Notes: generated by a model from the sequence alone, not told the origin. A stretch of 64,000 nucleotides of DNA from an uncultured Clostridia bacterium (GCA_944376295.1 CALWCE010000006.1:62001-126000); one strand, 5' to 3'; numbered from the stretch's first letter, positions 42,945 to 52,570 are shown. Numbers and translations are program-made.

Positions 42945-43844
42945 ATGAAAGCTTTTTTGCGGGGGATGGGAAAATTCGGGCGCATGCTTTGGCGCGGGCT
43001 GCCGTTTTTGCTCCTTCTTGCGGCTGCCGTCATCGTCTTTGTGCCGCAAAAATCGGAAAATGCCGAGGCGCGCACCGTCGTCCGCGTGTGGAATATCGAT
43101 ACTTTCGAGGGCGGGAAGGGTTCGCGCACCGCGTTTTTGAAGAGCGTCGCGCGGGAGCTGAAGGGGGAAGCGTACTATCTCGTCACGAGCTACACGCTCG
43201 AGGGAGCGCTTTCGGCGTTTGCGGAGGGGGATGCACCCGACGTTCTCTCCTTCGGCGTGGGGCTTTCGGAATTCGCGGAACTGCTTTTGCCCCTGCCGTA
43301 TTCCTTTACCGGCGGGGAGCTGGGCGGAAAGACGCTCGCCTATCCGTGGTGCATGGGCGGGTATTATCTCTTTTCTCTCACCGATTTTGAAGGAGAGGGC
43401 AGGACGGCTCTTTCCGTAGGCGGGGAAAACCTGCCCGCCGTCGCCGCCCGCCTCGAAGGCATCACGGGGGAGGAGACGGAGAGCGTTGCCGCCTATACGG
43501 GCTTTCTGAGCGGGAAATACCGCTATCTTTTCGGCACGCAGCGCGACGTGTGCCGCTTTCAGGCGCGCGGCGCTATAGTGCAGGCGCGCCCGCTCACGAA
43601 ATACTGCGATCTTTATCAGTATATCGGCATCCTCTCTTCCGAAAAGTGGGAGGCATCCCTTGCCTTTGTGGAAGCGCTGCTCTCCCCCGAAGTGCAGGGG
43701 CGGCTTTCTCAGATCGGGATGTTCCCTCTTGAAAACAATGCGGAGCGTACAGTGAGCGTGTTCTCGTCAAGGGAGGCGCTCGGGCGGCTCGCCGCGGCGG
43801 CGCGGGAAGGGGATGTCCCCGAAAAATACCTGAAAAGTATTTGA
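42945..43844 (+). CDS. Exported protein resembling an extracellular solute-binding protein
   Basis: The product has 299 residues from the ATG at 42945 (a run of six G precedes it); the ATG at 42966 is an alternative. A signal or anchor helix is clear (GLPFLLLLAAAVIVFV, about 18-33) with no lipobox. VVRVWNIDTFEGGKGSRTAF, VTSYTLEGALSAFAEGDAPDV and LSFGVGLSEFAELL follow the lobe-one pattern of sugar-type solute-binding proteins. It is shorter than that family's usual 400 or more residues, and no permease or ATPase gene is nearby. It may sense or hold a ligand near the cell wall. It directly precedes the murB promoter. Confidence 0.65.
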   Translation: MKAFLRGMGKFGRMLWRGLPFLLLLAAAVIVFVPQKSENAEARTVVRVWNIDTFEGGKGSRTAFLKSVARELKGEAYYLVTSYTLEGALSAFAEGDAPDVLSFGVGLSEFAELLLPLPYSFTGGELGGKTLAYPWCMGGYYLFSLTDFEGEGRTALSVGGENLPAVAARLEGITGEETESVAAYTGFLSGKYRYLFGTQRDVCRFQARGAIVQARPLTKYCDLYQYIGILSSEKWEASLAFVEALLSPEVQGRLSQIGMFPLENNAERTVSVFSSREALGRLAAAAREGDVPEKYLKSI

Positions 43845-43869
43845 AATCGGACGCAAAATGTGTTAAAAT
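43841..43869 (+). promoter_or_regulatory. Promoter of murB
   Basis: TTGAAA (43841-43846, overlapping the preceding stop codon), 17-bp spacer, TAAAAT (43864-43869). Confidence 0.8.
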
Positions 43870-43884
43870 AAGGGGAGTGACTGT

Positions 43885-44769
43885 TTGACGCTTGCGGACT
43901 ATCTCACCGGCCGTCTGCCCCGCCTTTGCGCGGGCGGGCCATTTGACTTTGCGCGGCATACTTCGATCGGCTGCGGCGGGACTGCCGCGGCGTGGGCGTG
44001 CCCGAAAAGCGGGGAGGAGCTTGCTTGCCTTCTTGCGCTTCTGAAGGAGCAAAGTATCCCGTACTGCTTCCTCGGCGCGGGGGCGAACGTGCTGCCGCGC
44101 GACGGATTTTTTGACGGCGTCGTGCTCCGCTTTAGCGGCTTTTGTTTGCTCGCGGCGGAGGGGGCATTGGTGCGCGTCGGCGCGGGCGTGACGGGGGGAG
44201 GGCTCCTGCGTTTTGCGGGGGAAAAGTGTCTTGCGGGGGCGGAGTTTCTGACGGGCATCCCCATGACCGTCGGGGGCGCCGTCGCCATGAACGCGGGCGT
44301 GAAGGAAGGGCATATCGGCGAGCTTATCTCGCGCGTTGTCTGCGTTTCGGCGGGCAGGACGTTCTGCCTTTCCCAAGCGGAGTGCGCCTTTCAAGAGAAG
44401 GACAGCATCTTTCTGCGGGAAAATATCGCCGTCATCGGCGCGGAACTCAGGCTCAGACACAGCTTTCCCGAAGAGATCGCGCGCCGCCGCTGTTATTTTC
44501 GGACGAAGCGCAGGGCGCTCCCCAAAGGGCGGAGCATGGGCTGTGTGTTCGTCAACCCCGAGGGAAAGAGCGCGGGGGCGGTCATCGAGGCGTGCGGGCT
44601 CAAGGGGATGCGGCTGGGCGGGGCGCGCGTGAGCGAGGTGCACGCCAACTTTATCCTGAATGACGGGGGCACTGCTTCCGAGGTCTCGGCGCTCATCACC
44701 CTGGTGAAGGAGCGCGTGGAGAAGGAAACGGGCATCGTCCTCCGCGAAGAAGTGCGGCGGCTCCCCTGA
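43885..44769 (+). CDS. murB: UDP-N-acetylenolpyruvoylglucosamine reductase
   Basis: The product has 294 residues starting at a TTG (43885) behind AGGGGAG. The FAD-binding half shows HTSIGCGGTAAAWACP, FLGAGANVLPRDG and LTGIPMTVGGAVAMNAG. The catalytic part has CYFRTKRRALPKG, SMGCVFVNPEGKSAGAVIEA (with the catalytic Ser region) and VHANFILNDGGTAS. It reduces UDP-GlcNAc-enolpyruvate to UDP-MurNAc with NADPH for peptidoglycan. Length is that of the type II enzymes of Firmicutes. First gene of the murB-PHP-whiA-dnaE run. Confidence 0.95.
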   Translation: MTLADYLTGRLPRLCAGGPFDFARHTSIGCGGTAAAWACPKSGEELACLLALLKEQSIPYCFLGAGANVLPRDGFFDGVVLRFSGFCLLAAEGALVRVGAGVTGGGLLRFAGEKCLAGAEFLTGIPMTVGGAVAMNAGVKEGHIGELISRVVCVSAGRTFCLSQAECAFQEKDSIFLRENIAVIGAELRLRHSFPEEIARRRCYFRTKRRALPKGRSMGCVFVNPEGKSAGAVIEACGLKGMRLGGARVSEVHANFILNDGGTASEVSALITLVKERVEKETGIVLREEVRRLP

Positions 44770-44854
44770 AACGCGTTATGCGAAGAGAGGCGGCTCGGGA
44801 AGACGGGCGCCAAGAAGTGCGGCGGCTCAGGAAACGGGCGCCGCGGGAAATACC

Positions 44855-45625
44855 ATGAAGCTCACGTTTGACTATCATACGCATACCAAATATTCCGACG
44901 GCAAGTCGACCGCCCTTGAAAACGCGCTGGCGGCAAAAGAGGCGGGGCTTTCGGGCATCGCCGTCACCGACCACGGCTTTTCGCACGTCATCTTCGGCGT
45001 GAAGCGGCGGGAGAAGGAGCGCTACTTTGCCGACATCGACGAGGCGGCGCGGCAGACGAATTTTCCCGTCCTCCGCGGCATCGAGGAGAATATTTTGAGC
45101 CTCGACGGCGACTGCGGGCTGACGGAAGCCGACTTCGACGATTTCGACGTCTATCTTGCGGGCTTTCATCCCGTCGTCAGATACAAAAACTTCCCTTCCT
45201 TCTGGGAGGGGGGATGGACGACCTTCCGCTACCGCGCGCATATCAAGCCCTCCGAGCGCATGGTGCGGGAGATGACGCGCGCCTATCTGCGGGCGGTCGA
45301 GAAAAACCCTATCGACATTTTAACGCACGTCAACTATCATTGCTTTGCGGACGTGAAGGAAGTCGCCAAGTGCTGCCGCGACTACGGGACGTACCTCGAG
45401 ATCAGCGGCAAGAAAGGGCACTTTACCGACGAGGAGCTTGCAGAAGCCGCGGCGACGGGCGTGAAGTTCGTCGTCGATTCGGACGCGCATTCCCCCGGCC
45501 GCATCGGGGATATTTCTCTTGCGGCGGCGCAAGTAAGCCGCGCGGGCGTGCCGCTTTCGCAAATTTGCAACATCGACGGGAGGACGCCCTCCTTCCGCCT
45601 TCGGGACTATAAACGGACGCACTGA
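44855..45625 (+). CDS. PHP-domain phosphoesterase (YcdX-like)
   Basis: The product has 256 residues. Metal motifs of the PHP fold are present: FDYHTHTKYSDG (about 4-15), GIAVTDHGF (about 34), RGIEENIL, LAGFHPVV, ILTHVNYH and VVDSDAHSPGRIG (near residue 210). Members hydrolyse phosphoesters with a trinuclear metal site; the physiological substrate is unknown. It stands between murB and whiA, where Clostridia often also have rapZ and yvcK. The 85 bases before it hold a 17-bp direct duplication of the murB tail. Confidence 0.88.
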   Translation: MKLTFDYHTHTKYSDGKSTALENALAAKEAGLSGIAVTDHGFSHVIFGVKRREKERYFADIDEAARQTNFPVLRGIEENILSLDGDCGLTEADFDDFDVYLAGFHPVVRYKNFPSFWEGGWTTFRYRAHIKPSERMVREMTRAYLRAVEKNPIDILTHVNYHCFADVKEVAKCCRDYGTYLEISGKKGHFTDEELAEAAATGVKFVVDSDAHSPGRIGDISLAAAQVSRAGVPLSQICNIDGRTPSFRLRDYKRTH

Positions 45626-45704
45626 GCGCCCCGTTGCGTGCGGGCGCTGAAAGGGCGCAGCGGTGAAAGAGCGCGCCGCCGTGCGGCGTAAGAACGGAAA
45701 TACC

Positions 45705-46619
45705 ATGGCGAATTTTACATCGGAAGTCAAACGGGAGCTGTTTGCGGCTCCCCCCAAAGACCCCTGCTGCAAGAAGGCGGCGCTGTTTGCGCTGCTCGCG
45801 ACGGGCGGCTCCTATCAGGACGGGCGCATCGAGTTCGTCAGCGAGAACGAGCGGCTTTCGGCGCTCTTTTTAGCGCTTGCCGAGAGCGTGTATTCCGTGC
45901 GATTCGACATCAAGGAAGCCGCCTTCGATCCCAAGCGTGAGCGGGACAGGCTGACTTTTTGCTATGCGGGCGGGGAATCGGCGCGCATTGCGCATGAGGC
46001 GGGCTTTTCGGGCGGGCGCGGCATCGCGTGGGCGGCGAAGCGGGAGTGCTGCGCGCTCTCCTGCCTCAAAGCGGCGTTCTTGGGCGGCGGGAGCTGCACC
46101 GTGCCTGCCGCAGGGACGAGGACGGGTTATCACCTCGAATTCGTCTTCCCGCGGGCGGCGGACGCCGAGGCGTTCCAAGCGCTGCTGCTTCGATTCGACC
46201 TTTTGGGGAAATTTGCGCGGCGTGGGGAGCGCACCGTCGTCTATCTCAAAAGCGGGGATATGCTCTCCGACTTCTGCGCCGTCGCGGGGGCGGAGGGGGC
46301 GCTGAAGAAGCTCAACGAGCTTGCCGCCGAGCGGCAGGAGCGGAACAACTCCAACCGCGTTTCCAACTGTGTGGCGCGCAATGCCGACCGCACGGCGATC
46401 GCGAGCGTCAACCAGCTCAAGATCTTCCGCGAGCTGTATGAAAAGGGCGTCTTCGAAAGCCTTTCCGAGCCCCTCAAAGAGGCGGCGCGGGCGCGCGTCG
46501 AACACCCGTCGGAATCGCTCACCGAACTTGCGGCGCGGCTGAATATCAGTAAGAGCTGCTTAAATCACCGCATCCGCAAACTCACGGAACTATATAAGAG
46601 CACGGAGGAAAACACATGA
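45705..46619 (+). CDS. whiA: WhiA-family DNA-binding protein
   Basis: The product has 304 residues from the ATG at 45705 (MANFTSEVKRELFAAPPKDP), the usual WhiA start. A LAGLIDADG-like N-terminal part (CCALSCLKAAFLGGGSCTVP, TGYHLEFVF) is followed by ERQERNNSNRVSNCVARNAD and a C-terminal helix-turn-helix (ESLTELAARLNISKSCLNHR). In Gram-positive bacteria WhiA affects division and chromosome behaviour. Its stop overlaps the dnaE start by four bases. Confidence 0.95.
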   Translation: MANFTSEVKRELFAAPPKDPCCKKAALFALLATGGSYQDGRIEFVSENERLSALFLALAESVYSVRFDIKEAAFDPKRERDRLTFCYAGGESARIAHEAGFSGGRGIAWAAKRECCALSCLKAAFLGGGSCTVPAAGTRTGYHLEFVFPRAADAEAFQALLLRFDLLGKFARRGERTVVYLKSGDMLSDFCAVAGAEGALKKLNELAAERQERNNSNRVSNCVARNADRTAIASVNQLKIFRELYEKGVFESLSEPLKEAARARVEHPSESLTELAARLNISKSCLNHRIRKLTELYKSTEENT

Positions 46620-49600
46620 CCGATTTTGTCCATTTGCATCTTCATACCGAATACAGCCTCCTCGACGGGGCGGTCAAGGTGAAGGAGCTCGTCGATCACT
46701 GCGTCAAGAACAACATCGATACGGTCGCCGTCACCGACCACGGCAATATGTATACCTCCCTGCGCTTTGCCGAGGCGTGCAAGAAAAAGGGCATCAAATA
46801 CATCATCGGCTGTGAATTCTATGTGACGGACGACTACCGCGTCAAGAAGGACCAGCATGCCGATCACCTCATTTTGCTTGCGAAGAACAAGGCGGGGTAT
46901 ATCAACCTCGTACAGATGGACTCGCTCGCCTTCGTGGACGGCTTTTACTACCGTCCGCGCATCGACTACAACGTATTAAAGGATCACGCCGAAGGGGTCA
47001 TCTGCCTTTCGGCGTGCCTCGCGGGCAGGCTTCCCCGCCTCCTCATGAAGGGGGACTACGAGGGGGCGAAGGCGTTCGCACTCTCCATGAAAGAAATTTA
47101 CGGGGAAGATTTCTATCTCGAGATCCAGGATCACGGCATCCCCGAACAGAAACAGATCCTGCCGCTCATCGTGCGTATCTCGCGGGAGACGGGCATCCCG
47201 CTCGTCGCCACCAACGACGTGCACTATCTCCGCAAGGAAGATTGGGAGATGCAGGATGTTCTCATGTGCATCCAGATGAAGAAGACGCTCGACGACCCCG
47301 ACCGCATGCGCATGCAGACGCACGAATTTTACATGAAGTCGGGCGACGAGATGGCGGCGCTCTTTCCGGACCTTCCCGAAGCCATCTCCAACACGCGCGT
47401 CATCGCGGACAAGGTCTCCGATACGGACACGCCCTTCAACTTAAAGCCCGACGGCAACCCCGTTTACGATAAGTCGCTCATCCCGCTCTACACGGCGGAC
47501 GACGGAACGCCTTCGCCCGAATATCTCACCCGCCTCACATGGGAGGGGCTCCCCAAGCGCTATCCCGTCGTCACGGAGGAAATAAGAAAGCGCGCCGAAT
47601 ACGAGCTTTCCATCATCATCAAGATGGGCTTCGCCGACTACTTTCTCATCGTGTGGGACTATATCAACTGGTCGCGCCTGCACGATATCCCCGTCGGCCC
47701 CGGGCGCGGCTCGGGCGTGGGCAGCATCGTCGCCTATTCCATCGGCATCACCAACGTCGACCCGCTGCGCTACGATCTTCTCTTCGAGCGCTTTTTGAAC
47801 CCCGATCGCGTCTCCATGCCCGACTTCGACGTCGACTTCTGCACCGCCCGCCGCGAGGAGACCATCGCCTATGTGAGGAAGCGCTATCATCCCGAGAACG
47901 TCGCGCAGATCGTCACTTTCGGCACGCTCGCCTCGCGCGCCGTCATCAAGGACGTGGGGCGCGTCATGCGCGTCCCTTACGCCGAGACCGACCGCGTCAC
48001 CAAGCTCATGGACGGCAAGTCTACCATCCGCGAACTTCTGGGGCTCAACCTCGAAAAGTGCAGGAAGGCGGTCGTCGAGACGGAGAACGACCCCGACAAG
48101 CACGACGAGGCGCTCAAAAAGCTTGCCGATCAGGAGAGCAAGCGCAACCAGGAATTCATCGACCTTTACGAGAGCGACGCGACGTTGAAGCGCGTCATCG
48201 ACATGGGCTTGAAGCTCGAGGGCATGCCCCGTCAGACGGGCATGCACGCCGCGGGCGTCGTCATCTGCCGCAAGAAGATCGCCGACAACGTGCCGCTCTC
48301 GCGCAACGGCGAGGACATCACCACCCAATTCGACATGAAGGAAGTGGAGTCCATCGGCATGCTCAAGATGGACTTTCTGGCGCTCACGACGCTCACCGAT
48401 ATCAAGAAGACGCTCGACTATATCAAAGAGGACACGGGCGAGACGGTGGAATTCACGCAGGCGTGCGACGACCCCAAGGCATATCAGCTCATCTCCGACG
48501 GCGATACGGACGCCGTGTTCCAGCTCGAACAGGGCGGCATGAAGAAGTTCATGAAGCAGCTGCAGCCCAACTGTTTGGAAGATCTCATTGCGGGCATTTC
48601 GCTCTACCGCCCGGGGCCCATGGACTTTATCCCCGAATATTTGAAGAACAGGTCGGACCCTGCGAATATCCACTACCTGACGCCCATGCTCAAGCCCATT
48701 TTGGAGAAGACGTTCGGCGTCATCATCTATCAGGAACAGGTCATGCAGATCTTCCAGAATCTTGCGGGCTATTCGCTGGGGCAGGCGGACCTCGTGCGCC
48801 GCGCCATGGCGAAAAAGCACCGTTCCGAGCTGATGGCGCAGAAGGATAAGTTCATCTACGGCGATATCGACAAGGGCGGCAACATCACGGGGTGCATCAG
48901 TAAGGGCATCCAGCCCGAGGTGAGCGCCGAGCTCTTTGCCAAGATGGAGAGCTTCGCTTCCTACGCCTTCAATAAGTCGCATGCGGCGGCGTATGCCGTC
49001 GTCACCTACGAGACGGCGTATCTCAAAGCGTACTACCCCAAAGAGTTTCTGGCGGGCGTCCTCAACAACCGCATCGACAAGATCGAGGAGATCGCAAAGT
49101 ACGTCGTCTACATGAAGGAGAAGCACATCGCGGTGTACCCGCCCGACGTCAACCGCTCCAAGGCGTACTTCTCGGTGCAGGGGGACGGGCTGCGCTTCGG
49201 CCTGTGCGCCCTGCGCGGCGTGGGCATCGGAGCGATGGAGGAGGTCATCAAAGAGCGCGACGAGAACGGGCCCTTCAGGGACTTCCCCGACTTTCTGATG
49301 CGCTGCACCAAGTACGTCAACAAGCGCATGGTGGAGAGCCTTATCCTGGGCGGCGCCTTCGACAGCTTCGGCTATCACCGCTCGCAGTATGCCGCCGTGT
49401 ACGAAGACCTCATGCACCGCATCGCGGGCATGGACAAGCAGAAGAGCGGCGCGCAGCTCTCCCTTTTCGGCACGCTCATCGCCGAAGAGACGCCCAAAGC
49501 CGACTACCCCGATATCCACGAATGGCCCTCGGAAGACCTTCTCTCCAAAGAAAAGTCCGTCCTCGGCGTGTATGTCAGCGGGCATCCCTTCGAGCCGTTC

Positions 49601-50203
49601 GCGCGCTATTTCGGCGACGCCAACTTCAACTGCGGGCTGCTCGCCGACTACGAAGAGGACGAGGAGACGGGGGAGAGGACGTACGCGCAGATCGAGAGCG
49701 GGCAGCAGGTCGTCTTCGGCGGGCTCATCGCGGGCGTCAAGAAGATCAACACCCGTGCGGGCGCGACGATGGCGTTCGTCACCGTCGAAGACCTGTACGG
49801 GAGTATCGACTGCGTCGCCTTCCCGCGCATCTACGACCGCGCGCGCCACTTTTTGAAGGCGGACGCCGTCGTGAAAGTGACGGGCAAGATCGATATTTCT
49901 CCCGACAAAGCCCCCGTCATCATCGCGGATAAGATCGAGGAGTTCGTCCCGCCCGAGGAAAAGCGGGAAGCTCCCGCGCGGAACGAGCGGAAGAGCGGGG
50001 AACAAGTTCTCTGGCTGGACGCGAGGAACATGGGAGAAGAGGACTTCGAAGAGCTCCTCGATACCCTCTCGGGCTATGAGGGCGAGACGCCTTGTAAAGT
50101 ACTGCACGGCGGCAAGCGCTACGAATTCCCAGTGCGCCTCACGCGGGCGCTCATGGCAGAACTGAGGACGTTTTTGCCCGAATCGGCGATAAAACTCGTT
50201 TAA
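46616..50203 (+). CDS. dnaE: DNA polymerase III alpha subunit, DnaE type
   Basis: The product has 1195 residues. The order is a PHP domain (FVHLHLHTEYSLLDG at 4-18, VAVTDHGNMYTS), the palm with PDFDVDFC (about 402) and LKMDFLALTTLTD (about 584), thumb and fingers (GPGRGSGVGSIVAYSIG, AFNKSHAAAYAVVTYETAYL), a helix-hairpin-helix region, the clamp-binding area and an OB fold (VFGGLIAGVKKINTRAGATM, about 1035). The length is that of full DnaE1. It replicates DNA in the cytoplasm. It overlaps whiA by four bases. Confidence 0.97.
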   Translation: MTDFVHLHLHTEYSLLDGAVKVKELVDHCVKNNIDTVAVTDHGNMYTSLRFAEACKKKGIKYIIGCEFYVTDDYRVKKDQHADHLILLAKNKAGYINLVQMDSLAFVDGFYYRPRIDYNVLKDHAEGVICLSACLAGRLPRLLMKGDYEGAKAFALSMKEIYGEDFYLEIQDHGIPEQKQILPLIVRISRETGIPLVATNDVHYLRKEDWEMQDVLMCIQMKKTLDDPDRMRMQTHEFYMKSGDEMAALFPDLPEAISNTRVIADKVSDTDTPFNLKPDGNPVYDKSLIPLYTADDGTPSPEYLTRLTWEGLPKRYPVVTEEIRKRAEYELSIIIKMGFADYFLIVWDYINWSRLHDIPVGPGRGSGVGSIVAYSIGITNVDPLRYDLLFERFLNPDRVSMPDFDVDFCTARREETIAYVRKRYHPENVAQIVTFGTLASRAVIKDVGRVMRVPYAETDRVTKLMDGKSTIRELLGLNLEKCRKAVVETENDPDKHDEALKKLADQESKRNQEFIDLYESDATLKRVIDMGLKLEGMPRQTGMHAAGVVICRKKIADNVPLSRNGEDITTQFDMKEVESIGMLKMDFLALTTLTDIKKTLDYIKEDTGETVEFTQACDDPKAYQLISDGDTDAVFQLEQGGMKKFMKQLQPNCLEDLIAGISLYRPGPMDFIPEYLKNRSDPANIHYLTPMLKPILEKTFGVIIYQEQVMQIFQNLAGYSLGQADLVRRAMAKKHRSELMAQKDKFIYGDIDKGGNITGCISKGIQPEVSAELFAKMESFASYAFNKSHAAAYAVVTYETAYLKAYYPKEFLAGVLNNRIDKIEEIAKYVVYMKEKHIAVYPPDVNRSKAYFSVQGDGLRFGLCALRGVGIGAMEEVIKERDENGPFRDFPDFLMRCTKYVNKRMVESLILGGAFDSFGYHRSQYAAVYEDLMHRIAGMDKQKSGAQLSLFGTLIAEETPKADYPDIHEWPSEDLLSKEKSVLGVYVSGHPFEPFARYFGDANFNCGLLADYEEDEETGERTYAQIESGQQVVFGGLIAGVKKINTRAGATMAFVTVEDLYGSIDCVAFPRIYDRARHFLKADAVVKVTGKIDISPDKAPVIIADKIEEFVPPEEKREAPARNERKSGEQVLWLDARNMGEEDFEELLDTLSGYEGETPCKVLHGGKRYEFPVRLTRALMAELRTFLPESAIKLV

Positions 50204-50230
50204 GAGCGCGAAAAAGAGCGTGAAAATTGT

Positions 50231-50258
50231 TTGCTTTTCCCGCGTTTGATGATATAAT
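50231..50258 (+). promoter_or_regulatory. Promoter of pfkA
   Basis: TTGCTT (50231-50236), 16-bp spacer ending in an extended TG, then TATAAT (50253-50258). Confidence 0.7.
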
Positions 50259-50308
50259 AGCGGCGGGGAATCAGAGAATAGGAAAGAAATCATACGGAGG
50301 ATCGGAAG

Positions 50309-51271
50309 ATGAAGAGGATCGGACTTTTGACGAGCGGCGGCGACGCCCCCGGCATGAACGCGGCCATCCGCGCCGTCGTGCGCACCGCCATCTATTTCGG
50401 CATGGAGGTGTACGGCATCGAGCGCGGCTATGCGGGCCTCATCGAGGACACCATGATGCCCATGGAGATGAGGAGCGTTTCGGATATCGTGCAGCGCGGC
50501 GGCACCAAGCTGCGCACGGCGAGATGCCTTGAAATGCTCACCCAGGACGGGCAGAAGAAGGCGGTGAAGACGCTCGAACGCCACGGCATCGAAGGCCTCG
50601 TCGTCATCGGCGGCGACGGCTCCTTCCGCGGGGCAAAGGCGCTCACCGAAAATTACGGCATCCCCACGATCGGCATCCCCGGCACCATCGACAACGACCT
50701 CGAATATACCGACTATACGCTGGGCTTCGATACGGCGGTGAACACCTGCCTCGAAGTCATCAACAAGCTGCGCGATACGATGAACTCGCACGAGCGCATC
50801 TCCGTCGTAGAAGTGATGGGCCGCCACTGCGGCGACATCGCTCTCTATGCGGGCATCACATCGGGCGCAGAGATCATCATCGTCCCCGAGATCGCCTATG
50901 ATATGGACGACATCGTCATGCGCATCAACCGTTCGCGCGCCAACGGCAAGCATTCCAACATTATCGTCGTCGCCGAGGGCGCCATCAGTGCGGAGGATTT
51001 TGCCAAGCAGCTGCAGGAGAACACCACCTACTCGGTGCGCTCCACCAATATCGGACACATCCAGCGCGGCGGCTCGCCCTCGATGGCGGACAGGATGCTC
51101 GCGGCGCAGTTCGGCAATAAAGCGGTGCGGCTTTTGAAAGACGGCATCGGCAACCGCGTTGTGGGCATCCACCGCAACGAGATCATCGATATGGACATCA
51201 TCGAGGCGGTCTCCATGAAGAAAAAGTTCAACTACGAGCTCTACGAGACGCTGCAGATGATCTCCATGTGA
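50309..51271 (+). CDS. pfkA: ATP-dependent 6-phosphofructokinase
   Basis: The product has 320 residues; ACGGAGGATCGGAAG precedes the ATG. GLLTSGGDAPGMNAAIRAVV (5-24), VIGGDGSFRGAKAL (about 98-111, the ATP-type Gly at the second position), PGTIDNDLEYTDYTLGFDTA with the catalytic Asp, and EVMGRHCGDIALYAGI are all typical. It phosphorylates fructose-6-phosphate in glycolysis. A hairpin terminator follows. Confidence 0.97.
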   Translation: MKRIGLLTSGGDAPGMNAAIRAVVRTAIYFGMEVYGIERGYAGLIEDTMMPMEMRSVSDIVQRGGTKLRTARCLEMLTQDGQKKAVKTLERHGIEGLVVIGGDGSFRGAKALTENYGIPTIGIPGTIDNDLEYTDYTLGFDTAVNTCLEVINKLRDTMNSHERISVVEVMGRHCGDIALYAGITSGAEIIIVPEIAYDMDDIVMRINRSRANGKHSNIIVVAEGAISAEDFAKQLQENTTYSVRSTNIGHIQRGGSPSMADRMLAAQFGNKAVRLLKDGIGNRVVGIHRNEIIDMDIIEAVSMKKKFNYELYETLQMISM

Positions 51272-51299
51272 TAAAAACCGCATATAGTTGTATAAAATC

Positions 51300-51323
51300 C
51301 GCCCGCTTGGAAAAAAGCGGGCG
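51300..51323 (+). terminator. Terminator of pfkA
   Basis: A 9-bp stem (51300-51308 with 51315-51323) followed by ATTTGTTT. Confidence 0.7.
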
Positions 51324-51373
51324 ATTTGTTTACAAATTTTACCATTTTGCGGCAAATATTTTCCCGCTTCCTA

Positions 51374-51402
51374 TTGAAATTTCCTGCGGGATGTATTATA
51401 AT
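51374..51402 (+). promoter_or_regulatory. Promoter of the PfkB-family kinase gene
   Basis: TTGAAA (51374-51379), 17-bp spacer, TATAAT (51397-51402). Confidence 0.85.
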
Positions 51403-51495
51403 ATCCGCATAACGGGGAGGATAGCGGTCTCGGCTGCCCGATCTCCGTTGCCGTCCGTGCACGATCTTTTGGCGCGGGCGGAAGAAGGGGGTCCT

Positions 51496-52419
51496 ATGAT
51501 TTTAACGGTCTGCATCAGTCCAAGCGTCGACGTCACCATCGAGCTCGATCAGCTCAATATCGGGAAGGTCAACCTCGTCAAGAGCAAGACGTTCTCCTTC
51601 ACGGGCAAAGCGATCAACGTCGCGATCGGCGTCTCCCGCCTCGGCGCGGAGGCATACGCCACGGGATTCATGTACAACGAGAACGGCGTCATGTTCGAAC
51701 AGGCGCTGGATAAGGAAGGCGTGCCGTTCGCCTTTGTCTGGAACGGCGGCCGCGTGCGCGAGAACTATAAGTTCATCGACAAGCGGTCCATGCTCACCGA
51801 GATCAACGATATCGGCGAACATGTCTCGACGGAAAAGCTCGTCGAACTTTTATCCATGGTGCGCAATCTTTCCTCGCGCGCCAACATCACCGTCATTGCG
51901 GGGAGCCTGCCCCGCGGCGTCGATGCGGCTTACTACCGCGACCTCGTCAAAGCCGTCGATCCCAACTCGCTGAAGATCGTCGACACGGAGGGGGCGAAGC
52001 TCTTCTCTGCGCTCGAAGCGGAAGTCGATCTCGTCAAGCCCAACCTCGAGGAATTGCAGGAGACGCTGGGCCGCGAGTTCAAGGATAAGGACGACATGCT
52101 CGCGGGCTGCCGCGAGATCATCGACCGCGGCGCGAAGACGGTGCTACTTTCGCTCGGCAAGGACGGCGCCGTCATCACGGACGGCAGCAAGAACTACTTC
52201 TGCCGCAGCATCAACGTTGCCGTCAATTCAACGGTAGGCGCGGGCGACGGCATGGTCGCGGCGGCGGCGGTCAAGATGCAGGAGGGGGCGGACCTTCCCG
52301 AAATCTTGCGCGCGGGCGTCGCGGCAGGAACTGCGACGGTCACCACCTTCGGCACCATCTCCTTCACCAAGGAGAAGTACGAGGAGATCTACAAAAACCT
52401 GCTCGTGACGCAGTTCTGA
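51496..52419 (+). CDS. PfkB-family hexose kinase (1-phosphofructokinase-like)
   Basis: The product has 307 residues from the ATG at 51496, behind AAGGGGGTCCT; the open frame upstream includes the promoter and is not coding. ILTVCISPSVDVTIELDQLN at the N-terminus and the FruK/LacC-type pattern FTGKAINVAIGVSRLGAEAY are present, and NSTVGAGDGMVAAA (about 239-252) holds the catalytic Asp. It phosphorylates fructose-1-phosphate or tagatose-6-phosphate; without a PTS or repressor gene nearby the substrate cannot be fixed. Confidence 0.87.
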   Translation: MILTVCISPSVDVTIELDQLNIGKVNLVKSKTFSFTGKAINVAIGVSRLGAEAYATGFMYNENGVMFEQALDKEGVPFAFVWNGGRVRENYKFIDKRSMLTEINDIGEHVSTEKLVELLSMVRNLSSRANITVIAGSLPRGVDAAYYRDLVKAVDPNSLKIVDTEGAKLFSALEAEVDLVKPNLEELQETLGREFKDKDDMLAGCREIIDRGAKTVLLSLGKDGAVITDGSKNYFCRSINVAVNSTVGAGDGMVAAAAVKMQEGADLPEILRAGVAAGTATVTTFGTISFTKEKYEEIYKNLLVTQF

Positions 52420-52515
52420 CCGCAGGCATGCGCAAGGCTTCCCGCCGCGAACCGCTGCGGAACAATACGCGCTCTCTGTTTCACGGGGCTTTGTTTAGCC
52501 GGAAGGCAAGGGAAG

Positions 52516-52563
52516 ATACTATATCTTGTGGTAAGCAGGAAAAATTTTCCATAAATATTGTGG
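52516..52563 (+). promoter_or_regulatory. Tandem NrdR-like boxes before nrdD
   Basis: ATACTATATCTTGTGG (52516-52531) and TCCATAAATATTGTGG (52548-52563) resemble the NrdR box and are 32 bases apart, three helical turns, the usual arrangement. They lie just upstream of the nrdD -35 box. NrdR represses ribonucleotide reductase genes when dATP is high. Confidence 0.65.
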
Positions 52564-52570
52564 GAAACCC

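Noticed and set aside
43841-43869. Frameshift or gene fusion between the solute-binding-like gene and murB
   Set aside because: A full promoter and a ribosome site lie between them, so they are separate genes.
47441-51355. A 1304-residue minus-strand open frame opposite dnaE and pfkA
   Set aside because: It spans two clear plus-strand genes and their promoter, with biased shadow composition. Similar long shadows oppose the M28 gene (11958-14237), thrS (23940-26093), adhE (37245-40145) and nrdD (52638-54848).
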